A stretch of DNA of 34,875 bases, taken from assembly GCA_029865885.1 (NCBI GenBank), contig JARXAK010000169.1, positions 1 to 34,875 on the forward strand, read 5' to 3'. Positions 32,908 to 34,875 of this stretch are shown here, in pieces. A program made the translations under genes and the position numbers. Numbering within the stretch: position 1 is the first letter of the stretch; every line of letters begins with the position of its first letter. Under the pieces are notes generated by a model. That model had not been told where the DNA came from, made no database searches, and saw nothing but the letters and a program-made list of their open reading frames with translations. The DNA comes from Rhizobium sp. GTDB lineage: Bacteria; Pseudomonadota; Alphaproteobacteria; Rhizobiales; Rhizobiaceae.

Positions 32908-33582
32908 TTGCATCACTCCCCCGACCGGCTTTTTGGCCGCTCCTATGATGGCTTCCTGTTTGATATGGACGGCACGCTGCTGAACTCCATTGCCGCGGCC
33001 GAGCGGGTGTGGAGCCGCTGGGCGGTGAAGCACGGGCTGGATCTTCAAACCTTCCTTCCGACCATGCATGGCAAGCGCGGGATCGATACGATCGGTGCGC
33101 TCAACCTGCCAGGCGTGGACGTCGTCCAGGAGGCGCTGGAAATCGAGCGCGGCGAGATCGAGGACCTCGACGGCATCGTGCCAATCCCTGGCGCCATCGC
33201 CTTTCTAAACAGCCTGCCGGCGGAGCGTTGGGCGATCGTGACATCTGCACCATCGGCCCTTGCTCGCGCCCGCATCGGGGCGGCCGGCCTGCCGCAACCG
33301 CTGCAGATCGTGACGGCGGAAGACGTGAAGATCGGCAAGCCGGATCCCGCCGGCTATCGGCTGGGTGCACAGAGGATCGGTGTCGACCCGTCCCGTTGCC
33401 TGGTGTTTGAGGATGTGCTGGCCGGAGTGAGGGCCGGAGAAGCGGCAGGCGCCGATGTGGCGGTGATCACTGCGACGCATGCGCTTCCGCTTGATACGCA
33501 GCACCCGACGATTGCGAGCTATGAGCGCTTGCGGGTCGCGTTCGATTCCATCAAGGGGCTTCGGATCAGACCGGCAGAATAA
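32908..33582 (+). CDS. HAD-superfamily hydrolase (subfamily IA, sugar-phosphatase-like)
   Basis: A 224-residue phosphatase of the haloacid dehalogenase superfamily; relatives act on small sugar or polyol phosphates. All four motifs are present: motif I DMDGTLLNS with nucleophile Asp19 and acid/base Asp21, motif II VTSAPSAL (about 110), motif III Lys in KIGKPDPAGY (about 144), and motif IV LVFEDVLAGVRAG (about 164). The cap domain lies between motifs I and II. The start is a TTG at 32908 with the strong ribosome-binding site GAGGAG 7 nt upstream; no in-frame ATG precedes motif I. Substrate unassigned. It is divergent from thiD and its riboswitch. Confidence 0.87.
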   Translation: MHHSPDRLFGRSYDGFLFDMDGTLLNSIAAAERVWSRWAVKHGLDLQTFLPTMHGKRGIDTIGALNLPGVDVVQEALEIERGEIEDLDGIVPIPGAIAFLNSLPAERWAIVTSAPSALARARIGAAGLPQPLQIVTAEDVKIGKPDPAGYRLGAQRIGVDPSRCLVFEDVLAGVRAGEAAGADVAVITATHALPLDTQHPTIASYERLRVAFDSIKGLRIRPAE

Positions 33583-33604
33583 CCACACGGGTCAGGCATT
33601 GCGG

Positions 33605-33630
33605 GGGCGGTGGGCAATCCGCCACCGCCC
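33605..33630. terminator. Hairpin between the HAD gene and prfC
   Basis: A perfect 9-bp stem, GGGCGGTGG with CCACCGCCC, around an 8-nt loop between two converging genes (23 bp after the HAD stop, 9 bp before the end of prfC). There is no U run on either side, so termination may be partial. Confidence 0.55.
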
Positions 33631-33638
33631 GCCAGGCA

Positions 33639-34875
33639 TCACGCCGCCTTGGCGACGTGGTATTCCTTGATGGCGACCATCTTGATCGCGGGGTAACGCT
33701 CGGACTCGTAGCGCAGCGAGAACTGGTCCTGCGCCATGAAGACGGGATCGCCGTCGAGATCGCGGCAGATGTCGCCACGGCGCTGGGTCATGAACTTTTC
33801 CAGATCGTCCTTGTTCTCGGCCGAGATCCAGCGGCAGACGGAGAAGCGCGACATTTCGAAAGAGACCGGCAGGCCGTATTCGCCCTGAAGGCGCTCCTTC
33901 AAGACGTCGAGCTGCAGCGCGCCGACGACGCCGACGATGGCGGGTGAGCCGTCTTCCGGCGAGAAGAGCTGCACGACGCCCTCTTCGGCCATCTGCTGCA
34001 GGGCTTCCTTCAGCTTCTTCGCCTTCATCGCATCTTCGAGCCGCACGCGGCGCAGGATTTCCGGCGAGAAGTTGGGCACGCCCTGGAAGACGAGATTTTC
34101 GCCTTCCGTCAGCGTGTCGCCGATGCGCAGCGTCCCGTGGTTGGGGATGCCGACAACGTCACCGGCATAGGCCGTATCCGCCAGCTGGCGCTGCGAGGCG
34201 AAGAAGAACTGCGGCGCCGTCAGGCCCATCTGCTTGCCGGTGCGGGCGAGACGCGCCTTCATGCCGCGCTCGAGCTTGCCGGAGCAGATGCGGGCAAAGG
34301 CGATGCGGTCGCGGTGGTTCGGGTCCATGTTGGCCTGGATCTTGAAAACGAAGGCCGTCATCTTGTCTTCTGCGGCATGCACGGTGCGCGTATCAGCCAC
34401 CTGATCGCGCGGCGGGGGCGCATAGGCACCGAGCGCATTGATCAGATCGCGGACACCGAAATTGCGCAGCGCCGAGCCGAAGAAAACAGGTGTCATATGC
34501 CCTTCGAGGAAGGCCTTGTGATCGAAGGGCTTGCAAGCTTCCTGCGCCAGTTCCAGCTCATCAATAAAGGTTGCGCGCTCGTTCTCAGGCAGGTTTTCAG
34601 CGACGTTCTTCGGGTTGTTGACGGCCAGCGCCTCAACCTGCTTGTCGGAACCACGAAACGTGTTTTCGACCAAGTTGTAGGAGCCGCAGAAGCTCTTCGA
34701 GCGGCCGACCGGCCAGGTAATCGGGGCCGTGTCGAGCGCCAGCTTCTCTTCCACTTCGTCGAGGATCTCGAAGATGTCGCGGCTTTCGCGGTCCATCTTG
34801 TTGACGAAGGTGATGATCGGAATGTCGCGCATGCGGCAGACTTCGAACAGCTTCAGCGTGCGCGGCTCGATACCC
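33639..34875 (-). CDS. prfC: Peptide chain release factor 3 (partial, N-terminus off the right edge)
   Basis: RF3 is the GTPase that recycles RF1/RF2 from ribosomes after termination. The visible 411 residues begin inside the GTP-binding domain (GIEPRTLKLFEVCRM) and include the G4 motif NKMD. They continue through the EF-G-like domain II (MTAFVFKIQANMDPNHRDRIAF in two blocks, ARICSGKLERGMKARL) and the RF3-specific C-terminal domain (VGALQLDVLKERLQGEYG). The G1-G3 motifs lie beyond position 34875. The frame is open through the edge, so the internal ATG at 34832 is not the start. Confidence 0.95.
   Translation of the reverse strand, partial: GIEPRTLKLFEVCRMRDIPIITFVNKMDRESRDIFEILDEVEEKLALDTAPITWPVGRSKSFCGSYNLVENTFRGSDKQVEALAVNNPKNVAENLPENERATFIDELELAQEACKPFDHKAFLEGHMTPVFFGSALRNFGVRDLINALGAYAPPPRDQVADTRTVHAAEDKMTAFVFKIQANMDPNHRDRIAFARICSGKLERGMKARLARTGKQMGLTAPQFFFASQRQLADTAYAGDVVGIPNHGTLRIGDTLTEGENLVFQGVPNFSPEILRRVRLEDAMKAKKLKEALQQMAEEGVVQLFSPEDGSPAIVGVVGALQLDVLKERLQGEYGLPVSFEMSRFSVCRWISAENKDDLEKFMTQRRGDICRDLDGDPVFMAQDQFSLRYESERYPAIKMVAIKEYHVAKAA

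Noticed and set aside
1-34875. CRISPR arrays, insertion sequences, prophage, toxin-antitoxin or defence genes
   Set aside because: No regularly spaced repeats, transposase or integrase motifs, or recognisable defence domains on either strand; all large frames are housekeeping genes.

Overview
The window is an ordinary chromosomal stretch of an alphaproteobacterium, most likely a member of the Rhizobiaceae (Rhizobium/Agrobacterium/Ensifer group). The evidence is high-GC coding DNA, the lptC-lptA-lptB-rpoN-hpf-ptsN order, dnaA downstream of rpsT, an OlsB ornithine-lipid acyltransferase, a malic enzyme fused to a phosphotransacetylase-like domain, and IHF beta next to a LapA-domain protein. The genus cannot be fixed from the sequence alone. 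I see no insertion sequence, phage gene, CRISPR array, rRNA, tRNA, toxin-antitoxin pair or defence cluster.

Layout. 1-5.7 kb: mutS (minus, C-terminus cut by the left edge) is divergent from the malic enzyme gene. A LysR-type regulator follows, divergent from a small orphan ORF. 5.8-10.1 kb (minus): olsB; a tightly overlapping trio of lspA with two RNA methyltransferase genes; a LapA-domain membrane protein; and ihfB. 10.4-15.5 kb (plus): lptC-lptA-lptB (LPS transport), rpoN (sigma-54), hpf (ribosome hibernation) and ptsN (nitrogen PTS EIIA), closed by a bidirectional terminator. 15.6-17.4 kb (minus): grpE and hrcA (heat shock). 17.6-20.9 kb (plus): rph, rdgB, hemW and a SAM methyltransferase. 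21.0-25.5 kb (minus): dnaA with an approximately 0.8-kb non-coding upstream region, rpsT, an enoyl-CoA hydratase and mutM. 25.6-29.7 kb (plus): ubiE, ubiB, coaBC and a MmcQ/YjbR protein. 29.7-34.9 kb: a class II glutamine amidotransferase (minus), a pirin (plus), thiD under a TPP riboswitch (minus), a HAD phosphatase (plus) and prfC (minus, N-terminus cut by the right edge).

Functionally this is core housekeeping: replication initiation and DNA repair (dnaA, mutS, mutM, rdgB), envelope biogenesis (lpt, lspA, olsB), translation and ribosome care (rpsT, hpf, prfC, rRNA/tRNA methyltransferases, rph), stress (grpE, hrcA), and cofactor synthesis (ubiE/ubiB, coaBC, hemW, thiD). Several genes appear to use non-ATG starts (mutS, lspA, lptB, ihfB, hemW, HAD phosphatase).

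I did not find a convincing undescribed multi-gene system. The interesting material is regulatory: (i) five GANTC (CcrM) sites in 126 bp upstream of dnaA; (ii) a sigma-54 -24/-12 site on the antisense strand over a candidate rpoN promoter; (iii) a TPP riboswitch whose probable output is a hairpin that buries the thiD ribosome-binding site; (iv) palindromes in several promoters; and (v) a CoaBC whose decarboxylase-domain catalytic cysteine position reads as serine.
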